A stretch of DNA of 64,000 nucleotides from Doryteuthis pealeii (GCA_023376005.1 CM042147.1:119928287-119992286); one strand, 5' to 3'. Numbered from the stretch's first letter, positions 51,742-62,299 are shown. Program-made: numbers and translations. Notes: a model not told the origin generated them from the sequence alone.

Positions 51742-52105
51742 TATACTTTGGTGTGGTACCAAGTTTCTTGGTACAGGGTGATTCTAGGCTGGTCTTATTC
51801 TATACCAGTAGTTTGTTGTAGAGTTCAGGTTCTGTCTGAGAGCTCAATGTTTAATTATTGTAAACAGAGCAAAGTTATTTGTGAATAAAAAGGCCTTAAA
51901 AACCATGGGTATCGTGGTTATGGACCATTTCCACAGGCACATGGCCAAATTCATTTTATATGAATATAAAATGAATTTGGCCATGTGCCTGTCTAAATAA
52001 AAGATATGCGTGGTCTGAAGAAGCTCGTGGGCCCTAGATACCCACGAGTGGAAATGGTCCATATCTACGATACCCATGGTATTTACGGCCTTTTTAATTG
52101 TCCGT
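51742..52105. mobile_element. Nested double hairpin element
   Basis: Outer arms AAAGGCCTTAAAAACCATGG GTATCG and GGACCATTTCCAC are mirrored at 52053-52100. Inside the left half a second perfect stem, GGCACATGGCCAAATTCATT TTAT and its complement, spans 51943-51992. GGTACAGGGTGATTCTA at 51770 links it to element G. Confidence 0.8.
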
Positions 52106-52768
52106 CTTACTATATCCATATCTATATATTTGCCTGGGTCATCGTGGGGTGCGAATGCTTATATTCTAAAACCAATAACCAAAATAGAAGTGGGTGGATT
52201 TGGCATTTAATAACCCACAAAGATTGATTTTCCATTAAACAAAGAACCAAGCGGAAAAATAGATGGGTTAACAAACTTCAATATCTTTGGTGCAAAAATA
52301 AGTAATAAGAAATGAATAACAATGTATCTGTCACTCTGGGCTGAAAACTGCGATTAACCAAAAGTTGCAGAAATCACCAGACCGAATCGGTCATCTAAGT
52401 GTTCCAGTGGCTGGTCGAGCTATGTTGTGGAGTTGGGGGTTCGGTGTTCTGAAAACCCAAATAAAAAATTTAAAAAAACTTTGTTTTGTTTTTTGGATTC
52501 GACCACTTTTGAGCGTAATAAGCTGTAGTGTGGACTGAGTGAAGAAAAAAAAAACAAACAAAAAAAAAAAAACACGCAAAGATAAGAGTTTGACTTTTAC
52601 TTCAATATAAAAAAAAGATTCACGAATCTCCATTATTCCACATATTTTTCACAGCCTCAGTAAATAAACAGAGGATATAAACAACATCGTATAAGTCGTA
52701 CATCCTAGTCAGTCAGAATTTATATATATATATATATTATATATATTTATATATATATATATATATAT
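52106..52768. other. No recognised feature; (TA)n at right
   Basis: A-rich runs at 52545-52572 and (TA)n at 52722-52768. Nothing else. Confidence 0.5.
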
Positions 52769-53059
52769 AAGGAGTTTCGTATGTACGTGTCGACGTATAA
52801 CTCTAAAACGGGTGGTCACTCAGATTCGAAATCTTGCATACACCTTGATATTCTTCTAACTCAGAAATGTTTACTAATTAAGAGATATAATTAATTAATT
52901 AAGCAAAAATCACCCAATTTGAAGAACTGTCCGTATACCAGCTCCTGCTGATAATAAAAAAATGTTCGCTGTCTACTTTTTGTTATAACGATATCAGCAG
53001 TGAAGTTTAATTTTTGTGAATAAATTTTTCCTCTACCTGGCTTCGCCGGGTAGCCTCTG

Positions 53060-53061
<2 letters not shown>
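52769..53061 (+). mobile_element. Non-autonomous Helitron-like element
   Basis: Starts AAGGAGTTTCGTATGTACGT GTCGACGTATAAC after (TA)n and ends with the stem CTACCTGGCTTCGCCGGGTAG followed by CCTCTGCTAA and (TA)n. A short GC-rich hairpin 5-10 nt before CTRR, with insertion beside A/T, is the Helitron signature. About 290 bp and no Rep/helicase. A TC 5' end is not evident, so Helentron-like elements are an alternative. Confidence 0.55.
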
Positions 53062-53108
<47 letters not shown>

Positions 53109-53359
53109 AGTTAGCGTGGACATGGTGTCAACAGCACCTGTTTACAGACAGTTTTTCATAGGCGAGAATTTCTTTTTATCCACAACCGCCGGCTGCCGAT
53201 TTTTGTCTTAATGTGTACGTATAGATATTTACCCATGTTAGAATAAGTCTGGCACAAGAGAATTTAATGAGGTATTTCGTAAGTAACAAATTCACAATCT
53301 TAGCAATATCCTGCGGGGTGAGTTTGTCGAACACTGTTTTAGCAAACACCTATTCTTTA

Positions 53360-53390
<31 letters not shown>

Positions 53391-53681
53391 ATATGTGTGT
53401 GTGGTTGTTGTGTGTGTGTGTGTGTTGTGTTTATATAGATATATGTATATAAATATGTATAAATATGTATGTATATACATACTTATATATATGTATGTAT
53501 ATTATGCATATATATATACATACATACATATATATATGTGTATGCATGTTTATACATATATGTGTGTGCATACGTATATATATATATATGCATATGTGTT
53601 TGGGGTGTATCTGGTTTTTTGGTGTTGGTGGGTCGGGGTTGTATTGTCATATGTGGAAGTGCTGTTGTATGTTGAAGGTTG

Positions 53682-53714
<33 letters not shown>

Positions 53715-53715
53715 A

Positions 53716-53764
<49 letters not shown>

Positions 53765-53865
53765 CTGTGTGGCTAGCTATTTGCATTCGTAGCTGTATGT
53801 GTTTGAGCGTGTCTGAGAGCTTATGCGTGTGTTTATATTTCTTACCCCCCCCCTCTCTTCTCTCT

Positions 53866-53910
<45 letters not shown>

Positions 53911-53980
53911 TCTCTCTCTCTCTCTCTCTCTCTCTCCTCTCTGTATGTGTGTGTGTGTGTGTAAATTCATGTGCGATTTG
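53062..53980. repeat. (TA)n, unrecognised stretch, then long (GT)n and (TC)n domain
   Basis: (TA)n at 53062-53105, 53106-53357 unrecognised, then (TA)n-(GT)n from 53358, TATG-type repeats to 53600, (GT)n at 53690-53761 and (TC)n at 53853-53938. The 189-codon plus frame is simple-repeat translation. Confidence 0.9.
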
Positions 53981-54505
53981 TAGTATAAGAATTGTGTGTA
54001 TCTATGTATTAGATTCGGTACGTGGCTTTGTCTGTTTAAGTATTCATACAAATTTTTGATTTTTTTTGTTATTTACGCGCATATATATATTTACATAATA
54101 CAATTCTGTCGTTCATTTTTATTTTTCTATTCTACCTTCAACATCATCACTAGGCGTGATTCACTCAATATATGTCCGGTTCTCATTTCTTTCTTTCTTT
54201 CTTTCTTTCTCTCTTTATTATATCCGTAACAAAATATACCGTTGTTAGTTTTATGCCCTTGTGTAAATATTTACGTCTTTTTTGTCGACGACAGTCGTTA
54301 ATCTAAACTAATCATTTGGGAGGTGTGTCCACGTGAATAACCAGCAAACCTACGCGAGATTTGTAGATCTTGTGCTGCACAGGCGGATGACATTATTTCT
54401 GAAAATAAACTTCTGCTTGTGTGGGCGGCCCACAGTCTCACACCTGTCTTCTGTATTTTCCCCGCTTTATAGATGTGGGCAGAGGTGTATGACACCCACT
54501 CTAAG
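53981..54505. other. No recognised feature
   Basis: (TTTC)n at 54190-54212. Otherwise nothing supported. Confidence 0.5.
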
Positions 54506-54680
54506 AAACAAAATATGGTATCCTGAGTATGACACTAAACTGAAGCCTGTGGCGATGCTCCAGTTCTGGAGATCTGTATCCCTACAGAGGGGATAAGTGG
54601 TATTCTGGGTAAATGTTAGGTTTAGACCTAATGAAAATAGAGTTACTCCCCTTGATCAGTAGGGGTCTGATGAGAACCCG
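54506..54680 (+). mobile_element. Diverged repeat F fragment
   Basis: GACACTAAACTGAAGCCTGT GGCGATGCTCCAGTTCTGGA follows the F order seen at 12840 and 55130. Confidence 0.5.
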
Positions 54681-54951
54681 GAAGTGGGGTTTCCGCCATG
54701 GCACTTTTGGATTGGGATTGAAATGGTCAGGACGCACATGCACAGGACGGTTGAGCTAGTTAAGTCACTTTTAGGGTAAAAGAATTCTCTATCCTGTGTT
54801 AAATAAAAAATTGTAAATTTCCAACAACCTGGTCGTGCATTTTCATTCAGTGTTCTGTATTTTATCTGTATGTAAAAAAAAACATAACAGTAAGACTCTA
54901 AACTTCCTGATGCTTAAGGGCGGATTCCATGTGGCTGAGTAGTAGCAATAC
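54681..54951. other. No recognised feature
   Basis: Unique spacer. Confidence 0.45.
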
Positions 54952-55300
54952 AGCACTTAGGTCCTTACTTGGGCTAGACAGAGAAGCCCCCCCCAATCAA
55001 TCGACTGGTCACGTCATGCTCTAGCACCTATATAATTGTCCCGACCCTATTGCCCTTATAGCAACCTCCAAACCTTTTTAGTATATATGAGCTAGAAGGC
55101 AGTGGTTGAGGATCTTAGTGTCTTGGATATTACGTTAAACTGAACTTAGTGGTGAGGTTCGAATTCTGGAGTTTCTGGGGAGAGTGGAATACACCTTCAT
55201 CGCCATTACTCCCAGGTCCACGCTGATCCGGAAAGATAGTACCTGTTAGGGTCCATCTATCTGTCAAATAGATCTAATGGGATTCCTATTAGATAGAAAT
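54952..55300 (+). mobile_element. Repeat F, plus, without hairpin
   Basis: CTTACTTGGGCTAGACAGAG, CAATCGACTGGTCACGTCAT, ATTGTCCCGACCCTATTGCC, TAGAAGGCAGTGGTTGAGGA and GGTGAGGTTCGAATTCTGGA, ending in TCTGTCAAATAGATCTAATG. Confidence 0.75.
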
Positions 55301-55397
55301 ATTTGATACCATATAGCTGTGCGCAAATCCATTTATATTAAGAACAATTACTTGAAGCTAATTATTTTCTCTGTGTATTATTATCAGTTACTTGAAA

Positions 55398-55399
<2 letters not shown>

Positions 55400-55462
<63 letters not shown>

Positions 55463-55615
55463 GTAAAAATGGAAATTGGAAATGAATCCGACAATATGAG
55501 GAAGAATGAATAAAGAAAAGAAAGAATAAAATGGATAATAAAAGATGAATTTAATCAATATCACTTACACATGTGTTTCGGTCAGTTCATCTGTGTGATA
55601 CATCTATACACATAT
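55400..55615 (+). mobile_element. (TA)n and element H
   Basis: (TA)n to 55455, then GGAAATGAATCCGACAATAT GAGG, TAATCAATATCACTTACACA and TGTGTTTCGGTCAG. Compare 4062-4345. Confidence 0.7.
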
Positions 55616-55617
55616 AT

Positions 55618-55899
55618 ATTTACCAACCCCTCTACACAAGCAGGATGTGACACAAGGTCTTCTTAAGCGGAGTTTAACAGGTTTGAATTCAGAGTTTTCC
55701 TTCTCCTAGACTGGTTACCTAGCCATGGTTAAAGAGTTCAGTCTACCTTGCTATTTACCCATAGGTGGATGGAGAATTGGATTCATACCTTTCTCAAGTG
55801 TATTAGCGCCACGTAAAATGCAAACAGTTTCGTCCAGGAATTGAACTCGGGTCGACGGGTCCATTTCCTACGCTTCTAACCATTACACTACCCGCCACC
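55618..55899 (-). mobile_element. SINE-B, minus, full length
   Basis: 3' domain next to TTTACCAACCCCTCTACACA, body, and head to ACCATTACACTACCCGCC. Confidence 0.9.
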
Positions 55900-56322
55900 A
55901 TAAAAAAAAAACCTTGAAACCATATAAGTTAGCAGTGGCCTGTTATGTTTAGTATTCTTCGACAAACTCTCTTTTTCTTATGACAAACATTTAAAAGAAG
56001 ACAAAAAAAAATTAAATAAATGAATATGTTTCTATTGTCTACGTTCATATGCAAAACAATAAACTATTAATATCGGCGAGTGGGCTTGATTATACATCTG
56101 TCAAGGATTACGAAACGTTTATAGAAAATTACATGACTTATCTACCATATAAAATGTCATCCTTATTTCTTTGAATTTTTTAGATGAGGCGTGATGTGTA
56201 TCATTTTTATTTTTCGGACAGTTGTCTTCATCTTGATTGTGGTATGTAAAAACATTATTGTGTTAGTATAGCAATTAATTCTAAGGCTAACAACAACAAT
56301 TCGTTTAATTCTAAATAATTTA
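55900..56322. other. Unrecognised with a SINE-C 3' scrap
   Basis: TTTTAGATGAGGCGTGATGT and TTGTCTTCATCTTGATTG at 56176-56242 are a minus SINE-C 3' end. Confidence 0.55.
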
Positions 56323-56600
56323 TTAACCAGCACATGAAACAATGAATAACAATATAAAGTATTTCCTGTATATAAAGTTGAGTTTAAGGGACTTACCGGC
56401 GCGTTGGATATCTGGTATCTTAGGGTGGTTTCTTGGAGCCCTTAATATCGCTGCCTCGTGGAACCGCTGGTGGAATCTGTCTGGCTGTATTTTGGATTTG
56501 GCGCCTAAACGTCTGGGCTCATCACGTGATTGGTATATCCAATCACAGAGAGCCTCTCCCTCACTCACTCTATATACAGGAACTACCATTTTACTGACAC
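56323..56600 (-). CDS. Possible 5' exon with TATA-like promoter and splice donor
   Basis: On the minus strand a TATA-like CTGTATATAGAG (56570s) precedes an 88-codon frame from ATG at 56587-56589. The conserved-looking part, RRLGAKSKIQPDRFHQRFHE and AAILRAPRNH, is followed near 56395 by GCGCCG/GTAAGTCCC, a good 5' splice site. CAATCACGTGAT lies just inside. I do not recognise the protein. It may be a host exon, an LTR or another transposon piece; the composition is more gene-like than the surroundings. Confidence 0.3.
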
Positions 56601-56811
56601 AACAACATCATGTTTTGGTTGCTGTATCATCCGGGCTTCCTGAAGTGTTCCCTGTTTAACCAAGCATAGCAATGACCCAATCTTGGAAATCATCTTGAAT
56701 AGTTTGACTGTTGATCAAGCAAGGCTTCAAAGAAGTTGAATTATTTATCTATTATGAATTGTTTGAATGAGTCATTCAAAAGTTCTTCGACGCCTTTGAT
56801 ATGAACGTGTA

Positions 56812-56867
<56 letters not shown>
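56601..56867. other. Unrecognised, (TA)n at right
   Basis: (TA)n at 56813-56867. Confidence 0.6.
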
Positions 56868-56869
<2 letters not shown>

Positions 56870-57177
56870 CTTAAGAGTACGGAAATGAATCCGACGGTAT
56901 ATGTACAGATAAAATGATATGAAAAACACATATATTGTTAAATTGAATTTATTTGTACAACTTTTCCATCGTTAATATTGCCAATATTTCGATTTCAGCA
57001 AAAAATCTTCATCAGAGCATAATGATAATTGTGACCGTTTTAAGATGTGAATGTTTAAACTAGATTCATCACGAAGAGAACAGAATATTATGAATATAAA
57101 CTGGAAATATTGTTTTTTCCCAAAAGCGTATGTTACGTTCGTTCGTTGCGTCTCGTTCGTTTGGTGCATCACACAAA

Positions 57178-57234
<57 letters not shown>

Positions 57235-57240
57235 TGTTGT
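56868..57240 (+). mobile_element. Element H and (CA)n-(TA)n
   Basis: GGAAATGAATCCGACGGTAT edge, then CCAATATTTCGATTTCAGCA and AAAATCTTCATCAGAGC, a ~110-bp tail, (CA)n-(TA)n at 57178-57233. Confidence 0.7.
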
Positions 57241-57320
57241 TACTGAGATTTTTTGGGCTCTGCAAGCTTCTGATATAATTACTCTATGATATTGGACAGT
57301 TTACTCATAAATATAGCACC

Positions 57321-57377
<57 letters not shown>

Positions 57378-57601
57378 TGTGTGTGTGTGTGTGTGTGTGT
57401 GCGAATTTTTTTCACACTTGAAAAAATTATAACAAAATTATAAGAAAAGTGTCAAGTGTTTTTGGTCTCGTCTCTCTTCTCGTCTTGAGGACTAAAGTGC
57501 TACTTTAGCATATATATATAATATATAATATATTATAATATATTATATATATATATAACTAAAAATCTTTTTAAAGCCCTAATTATATATAAAAATCCTT
57601 T

Positions 57602-57648
<47 letters not shown>

Positions 57649-57872
57649 AAAAACAATGTCAGTCGTTAGAACTATTTTCTTGATGTATTTGTTGCTGGAA
57701 TCTAATGATATTTTCTATATGTGCTAGTGTGCACTTAGTTTAGTCTGTCTGAAACTGATATTAGTGAGTGTTTTTGGGTAGGATTAATGCATGGCGTTAG
57801 TGAATCGCCTGAGAGCCTAGTTTGATAACTACTGCATTACGGCAGACCTCCACCTTGTACTCTGATATATAT

Positions 57873-57959
<87 letters not shown>

Positions 57960-57965
57960 AGATAG
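57241..57965. repeat. (TA)n/(GT)n blocks with short unique inserts
   Basis: Arrays at 57324-57401, 57511-57557, 57600-57640 and 57866-57959. TAAAGTGCTACTTTAGCA near 57494 is a hairpin. Inserts at 57402-57510 and 57641-57865 are not recognised. Confidence 0.8.
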
Positions 57966-58175
57966 TACGTAAATTAACACTGTGTTTATTTGATATGGCT
58001 TTTAGCCGACAATTTTTGGAGGATATGTGCTTAATTGAAGTCATACCTAATTTTTGAAAATTAATTAGTTAATAATTAATGAATTTAGGCGGGCATTTTT
58101 TCTAAAAACAATCCATTTGCGGACCTTTTTTATAGAATATTTAATTTTCTCCCGTTGGACCCATAACAACACTTT
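57966..58175. mobile_element. Junction of single arms of palindromes M and P
   Basis: 57970-58094 matches one arm and the outer flank of 40991-41262 (GATATGGCTTTTAGCCGACA, GTGCTTAATTGAAGTCATAC). 58095-58175 is the inverse of 50770-50840 (ATTTGCGGACCTTTTTTATA, TTCTCCCGTTGGACC). Two otherwise separate elements are fused here. Confidence 0.8.
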
Positions 58176-58176
58176 A

Positions 58177-58259
<83 letters not shown>

Positions 58260-58266
58260 AAATATG

Positions 58267-58352
<86 letters not shown>

Positions 58353-58400
58353 GAGAGAGAGAGAGACAAACATGGAAACAGACAGACAAACATACAGACT
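58176..58400. repeat. (TA)n, (GT)n, (TC)n, (GA)n, (GACA)n
   Basis: A chain of compound microsatellites. (TC)n at 58269-58288 and (GA)n at 58316-58330 flank (TA)n and could fold. Confidence 0.9.
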
Positions 58401-58574
58401 AAAAAATTTTCTTGCATAACTTTTTTCATCAGCACTTAAAAATCTTTTTCGGGCATGAAGTATACACTTAGAGCAATGATTTCTATAAATTTCAATATCC
58501 TGTGGCAAGTACTATTTATAATTTCATTTGAATAAATCATTCTATAATGTTGACCAATAGTTCATACGAAGTGT

Positions 58575-58820
58575 AATCGTTCAAGGAGTAATGGTTATCA
58601 ATGTAGGAAATGGACACTATGAACCGAGTTCAAATCCTGGACGACGCTGTTTACATTTCACATAGCGCTATTTCCCTAGGGAAAGGTATGAATGAAACCA
58701 TGGGTAAATAGTAGGACATGCTAGGTTCTTCAACCTTGGTATGGCAACAGGTCTAGGGAAATTCATTTTAAATGACCTTGTGTCGCATCCTGTTCGTGTG
58801 GAGGGGTTGGGTAAATACTA
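58575..58820 (+). mobile_element. SINE-B, plus, internally shortened
   Basis: GAGTAATGGTTATCAATGTA head, GAGTTCAAATCCTGGACGAC, body lacking the CCTCCAGCT block, and 3' domain GACCTTGTGTCGCATCCTGT to GGGTTGGGTAAATAC. Confidence 0.85.
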
Positions 58821-58849
58821 TGGGTTAGTAGCGATTCATGCTACTACCA

Positions 58850-59117
58850 AGTGTGAAGTTCACGCAGTTATTCGGTTTTAGATCGACAAAATATATTAAA
58901 CCGATTGAAATTCATCGCCGATGAACAGAAGTGTATGGCGAGTCGTGGATGGATGTCAAAAACGCCCGAATGTGGTGTAAGGAGGTTGGAACAACGGCGA
59001 AGTTCAACGCTTCCTCAACGACATGGTTGCGAGCTGGTATGAACAGGCGTATAAAAACTGCTTCAGAATGTATCGACCGAAATGGCGATGATGCAGAAAA
59101 ATTGACGCATGGCTAAA
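58850..59117 (+). pseudogene. Mariner-type transposase relic, internally deleted
   Basis: The N-terminal DNA-binding part is readable in shifting frames: CEVHAVIRF, then IKPIEIHRR, then EVYGESWMDVKNARMWCKE, as in the helix-turn-helix region of mariner/SETMAR-like transposases. The DDD catalytic core (~200 residues) is missing. What follows is the C-terminal tail, VQRFLNDMVASWYEQ in one frame and ECIDRNGDDAEK in another. So this is a deletion derivative with at least two frameshifts. No terminal repeats were identified. Confidence 0.6.
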
Positions 59118-59228
59118 CTTTAGAATGATGTAAACATCATTGACAATAGGCAATAAACGTTTCTGTGATTTCTAAATATTTTGGAGACCTTACCTTTAGA
59201 ATTACCCTCGAACGATACTTGATTGATT
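59118..59228. other. Unrecognised spacer
   Basis: Short spacer; may include the mariner 3' flank. Confidence 0.4.
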
Positions 59229-59390
59229 TTTCGTAGTTGGTTGGTTGGTTGGTTAAGTTTTAAGGCATGTCAACCCTTGTTGGGTCATTCATCATCATCC
59301 TACACTAGCAAAAATGCTTAGCCAATAGTGATGACTATGAGTACATATTTACCCAACCTGTTCACCTCAAATTCTTGCTGAATACCATGT
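59229..59390 (-). mobile_element. SINE-E 3' part with shared tail
   Basis: (GGTT)n at 59236-59254, GGCATGTCAACCCTTGTTGG GTCATTC (shared 3' end), then the complement of GCTAAGCAT and of GGTTGGGTAAATA, the SINE-E body seen at 12535-12752. Confidence 0.65.
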
Positions 59391-59910
59391 TTTTTAATCA
59401 TTGAAATTTTCAATATAACATTAAAACATAAATAACATGAAAGAAAAATATCCTAGAACCCAAAGTATTTCTAGATTATTTGTATTGTATTGTTTATTCT
59501 CAGGTGGTAATTGGTTCTTTAACCTTGGTTAGGCAACCAGTCTAGGAGAAGAAAAACTCTGATTTCAAACCTGCTAAATTCCACTTGGGCGGGGGGGTCA
59601 CTACTAGAATAGACTCAGTCCTAATTAGTGATCTATTTCATTAATTTAAAGATTGCGTCATTCGTAGGAAGAATGAACGATGAAAGAATTGTATAAACAA
59701 ACTATTTCTTTCCAATGTTTTGCAACCGGATATTTTTGTTGTTTGATCTCAGTTGACCTCAAATGACCTCTGATGTCAACTTAGCGTATGTCACAAGTGG
59801 AAGACTTGTGAGTCTTCGCGCCTAAAACTGCATCAACATGCCTTGTCATTCAGTGTGAAAGTGGCACTGACAAACAGGAAGCACATTCATTAGTACAAAT
59901 AAATATACAT
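59391..59910. other. Unrecognised with a SINE-B scrap
   Basis: TTGGTTAGGCAACCAGTCTA GGAGAAGAAAAACTCTGA at 59523-59560 is SINE-B middle and 3' sequence. Otherwise nothing. Confidence 0.55.
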
Positions 59911-60181
59911 TAATATATATATATATATATTATATATATATATTATATATATATATACATATAAACTCGAGGTCACAATGTAAAATTGTAGTTTGTACAC
60001 CACTCTGACTTGTATTAATTAATAACCATATATATATATAAGTTAGAGTAGCGTAGACATAAGTTAACGTCGCTTTGTAACTGTCAGTTTCCTGCATATG
60101 CGTTCATCATGTATATATACTATATGATCGACCACAAATACGAGTACTCTTAATTTATAAATATAGCAAAGTATATTATCA

Positions 60182-60221
<40 letters not shown>
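59911..60221. repeat. (TA)n arrays and unrecognised sequence
   Basis: (TA)n at 59911-59956, 60030-60040 and 60186-60220. GTAACTGTCAGTTTCCTGCA TATGCG at 60077 resembles the inverted repeat at 49974. Confidence 0.7.
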
Positions 60222-60226
<5 letters not shown>

Positions 60227-60515
60227 TATATTTTTGTATCTGTATCCGTTGTTGGAAATACAATAACCAGGTTTGGGCATAGGTGTGAAGCACAGTCAGG
60301 AAGAAGGGATGTCACTATCCTGAAAATTTACCACTACTTCTAAATAAAAGAAACTAAAAAAAAACTACAGAGTTTTCTTATATTTATTCCTTGACTAACA
60401 TATTATGGTAACAACATTAGCATAATATAGTACGTTAATGCTTCACACCTATGCCCAAACCTGGTATATGTATTTCCAACAACGGATACAGATACAAAAA
60501 TACATATCAAATATA
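60222..60515. mobile_element. Palindrome Q, ~75-bp arms
   Basis: GATATATTTTTGTATCTGTA TCCGTTGTTGGAAATAC and CCAGGTTTGGGCATAGGTGT GAAGCA are mirrored at 60443-60512. The central ~140 bp is AT-rich and unpaired. Confidence 0.85.
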
Positions 60516-60589
60516 TATACTCACTAGAAGCATACGAAGACACAAAATCTACAACATACATACACACACATATATATATATATTTTTTT

Positions 60590-61183
60590 GATCAACAAAA
60601 ACAAGGAAATACGTTATAAACATTAACATGTGAATACGTATATATTCTATTTCTCTGAATGTTGAGATGAGGCAATTGGACACATGGCCTAGTGGATAAG
60701 GCAGTTAGGTTAAGACAGTTCTAAGAGACACTTATCTCTAGATTGCAGGTTCAATCCTGATCAAGGGCAGCAGTAACATAGAATAGTAATTAACACAGCT
60801 TAACGCCCATACCCCAGCTATGGTTAGCGGAATGAGAACAGGATACCCCCGTGGATTGAATAAAGTGTTAGGTTTAAAGTTCCGTGATGGCTCCCGATTA
60901 CGACAAGAAAGTTCCCGAGTCCGAAAAGAACGTTCCCGAGTCCGAAAAGAACGTTCCCGAGTCCGAGAAGGTTCCCGAGTCCGATAAGAAATACCTGAAG
61001 AAGGCTGGGGGCATATCGGCCGAAACGTTGTACAGATAACAATGAAGATGATGATAATAGTCTGAATAACCCAGATAATACGTATATATTCATTATATTT
61101 TGCGACACATGATGTAATTTTTTTTTTTTTTTTGTATTTTACCTCTTCTGGATATCATCTTTTCATACTTAGTGTATCTTTGT

Positions 61184-61186
<3 letters not shown>
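60590..61186 (+). repeat. Direct repeat R, copy 1, split by SINE-C
   Basis: 60590-60647 plus 61077-61186 together match 61380-61517. Shared text includes AAACATGTGAATACGTATAT-like sequence, TTCATTATATTTTGCGACAC and CTGGATATCATCTTTTCATA. Confidence 0.85.
60648..61076 (+). mobile_element. SINE-C with 15-bp target-site duplication
   Basis: Flanked by AATACGTATATATTC on both sides (60633-60647 and 61077-61091). The empty site is preserved in the second copy of repeat R. Inside: GAATGTTGAGATGAGGC, tRNA-like head CATGGCCTAGTGGATAAGGC, box-B-like GGTTCAATCC, CCCCAGCTATGGTTAGCGGA, three TTCCCGAGTCCGAAAAGAAC-type units, and GGCCGAAACGTTGTACAGAT. A long duplication supports target-primed reverse transcription. 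Confidence 0.9.
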
Positions 61187-61215
<29 letters not shown>

Positions 61216-61379
61216 ATGAGCAACAGTATACCTTGTTTTTCAAAAATAAACACGTACCATGACAGTGTAGTACGTAATGAGGGTAGAAATGTTTCTTAAG
61301 AATTTCAGATGTCTTAAATACAAGGAAAACAGTTTAAACACAACATAAACATTAAAAATACAAGTCGATATTCATTTGA
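61187..61379. other. (TA)n and unrecognised sequence
   Basis: (TA)n tail at 61183-61212; the rest is unrecognised. Confidence 0.6.
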
Positions 61380-61517
61380 ACAACAAATACAAGAAAATGC
61401 ATTATAAACATAAACATGTGAATACGTATATATTCATTATATTTTGCGACACATGGAAGTAATTTTTTTAATCTCATCTGGATATCATCTTTTCATACTT
61501 AGTGTATCTTTGTTATC
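61380..61517 (+). repeat. Direct repeat R, copy 2 (empty site)
   Basis: Uninterrupted counterpart of 60590-61186. Confidence 0.85.
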
Positions 61518-61672
61518 GCTTAATTATTAGACCATTGGATCGTATCCTGTGATGTGTGCAATGGAAACGTAATTTGGTGAGGCAAATGGGTTTCATATGG
61601 ACACTGTTTGTCTTGTTCTTTGTTTGCAAAGCAAAGCTTCTCGGTGGTTAGGGTAATGAGCCGAAATTTTAG

Positions 61673-61912
61673 GAGCTTGGTCGCTTTATCTCAGTCGGTA
61701 GAGCATCCGCCTAAATGGGCGTCCAATCGTGGCATAATAGTTAGCAACCTATCGAACTATTCTCCCCACCCCCCAGCTATGAGTAAATAATTGGGAATAC
61801 TGTTCTCTTTAATCTTGATATGGCAACTGAATTAGGAGAAGGAAATTCGGATTTCAAACAAATTCCGCTTTAAAAAATTGACCTTGTGTGACACCCTATT
61901 CGTGCGGAGTGC
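61673..61912 (+). mobile_element. tRNA-like head scrap, then SINE-B 3' part
   Basis: TCGCTTTATCTCAGTCGGTA GAGCATCCG is a SINE-A-type A-box region (61680-61708). From 61731 a SINE-B lacking its first half runs to ACCTTGTGTGACACCCTATT CGTGCGGAG, and stops at the LINE. Confidence 0.65.
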
Positions 61913-62161
61913 GACGCTAAGAGACGCTGGGCACTGCTGGAGAAGCAAGGATGAACTCATAAGTGACGTTCTCCTGTGGAAGCTATCACATGGGCACGCC
62001 AGAGTAGGTTGCCCAGCAAAGACGTACATAGATAAACTCTGCGCGGATGATGGGTGCTGCGCAGAGGTTCCCCCAGGAGCAATGAGTGATAGGGAAGGAT
62101 GGCGAGAGATTGTCATGGATATCCGTGCTGACAGCACGACAGGATGATGATGATGATGATA
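61905..62161 (+). pseudogene. LINE ORF2 3' end, second copy, with (GAT)n tail
   Basis: Frame to TGA at 62145-62147 reads RDAGHCWRSKDELISDVLLW, GHARVGCPAKTYIDKLC, REGWREIVMDIRADSTTG. It corresponds to the last ~75 residues of 2863-3651, with the same (GAT)n tail. Heavily 5' truncated and inserted in or beside a SINE-B 3' end. Confidence 0.85.
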
Positions 62162-62168
62162 TAATACG

Positions 62169-62216
<48 letters not shown>

Positions 62217-62283
62217 GTATACCTCGATCAATTTATTGCCCAGCTAACTGCACCGTGAGATGAAAAAGGTTTGAAAAACTCTG
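62162..62283 (-). mobile_element. (TA)n and hAT-like terminus
   Basis: (TA)n at 62170-62213. On the minus strand CAGAGTTTTTCAAACCTTTT TCATCTCACGG from 62283 resembles a hAT end. Confidence 0.5.
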
Positions 62284-62299
62284 CTTTAGAGAAACCCTA

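Noticed and set aside
53395..53964. 189-codon plus-strand frame
   Set aside because: It consists of (TA)n, (GT)n and (TC)n translation (YIYI, VCVC, SLSL) with no complex sequence.
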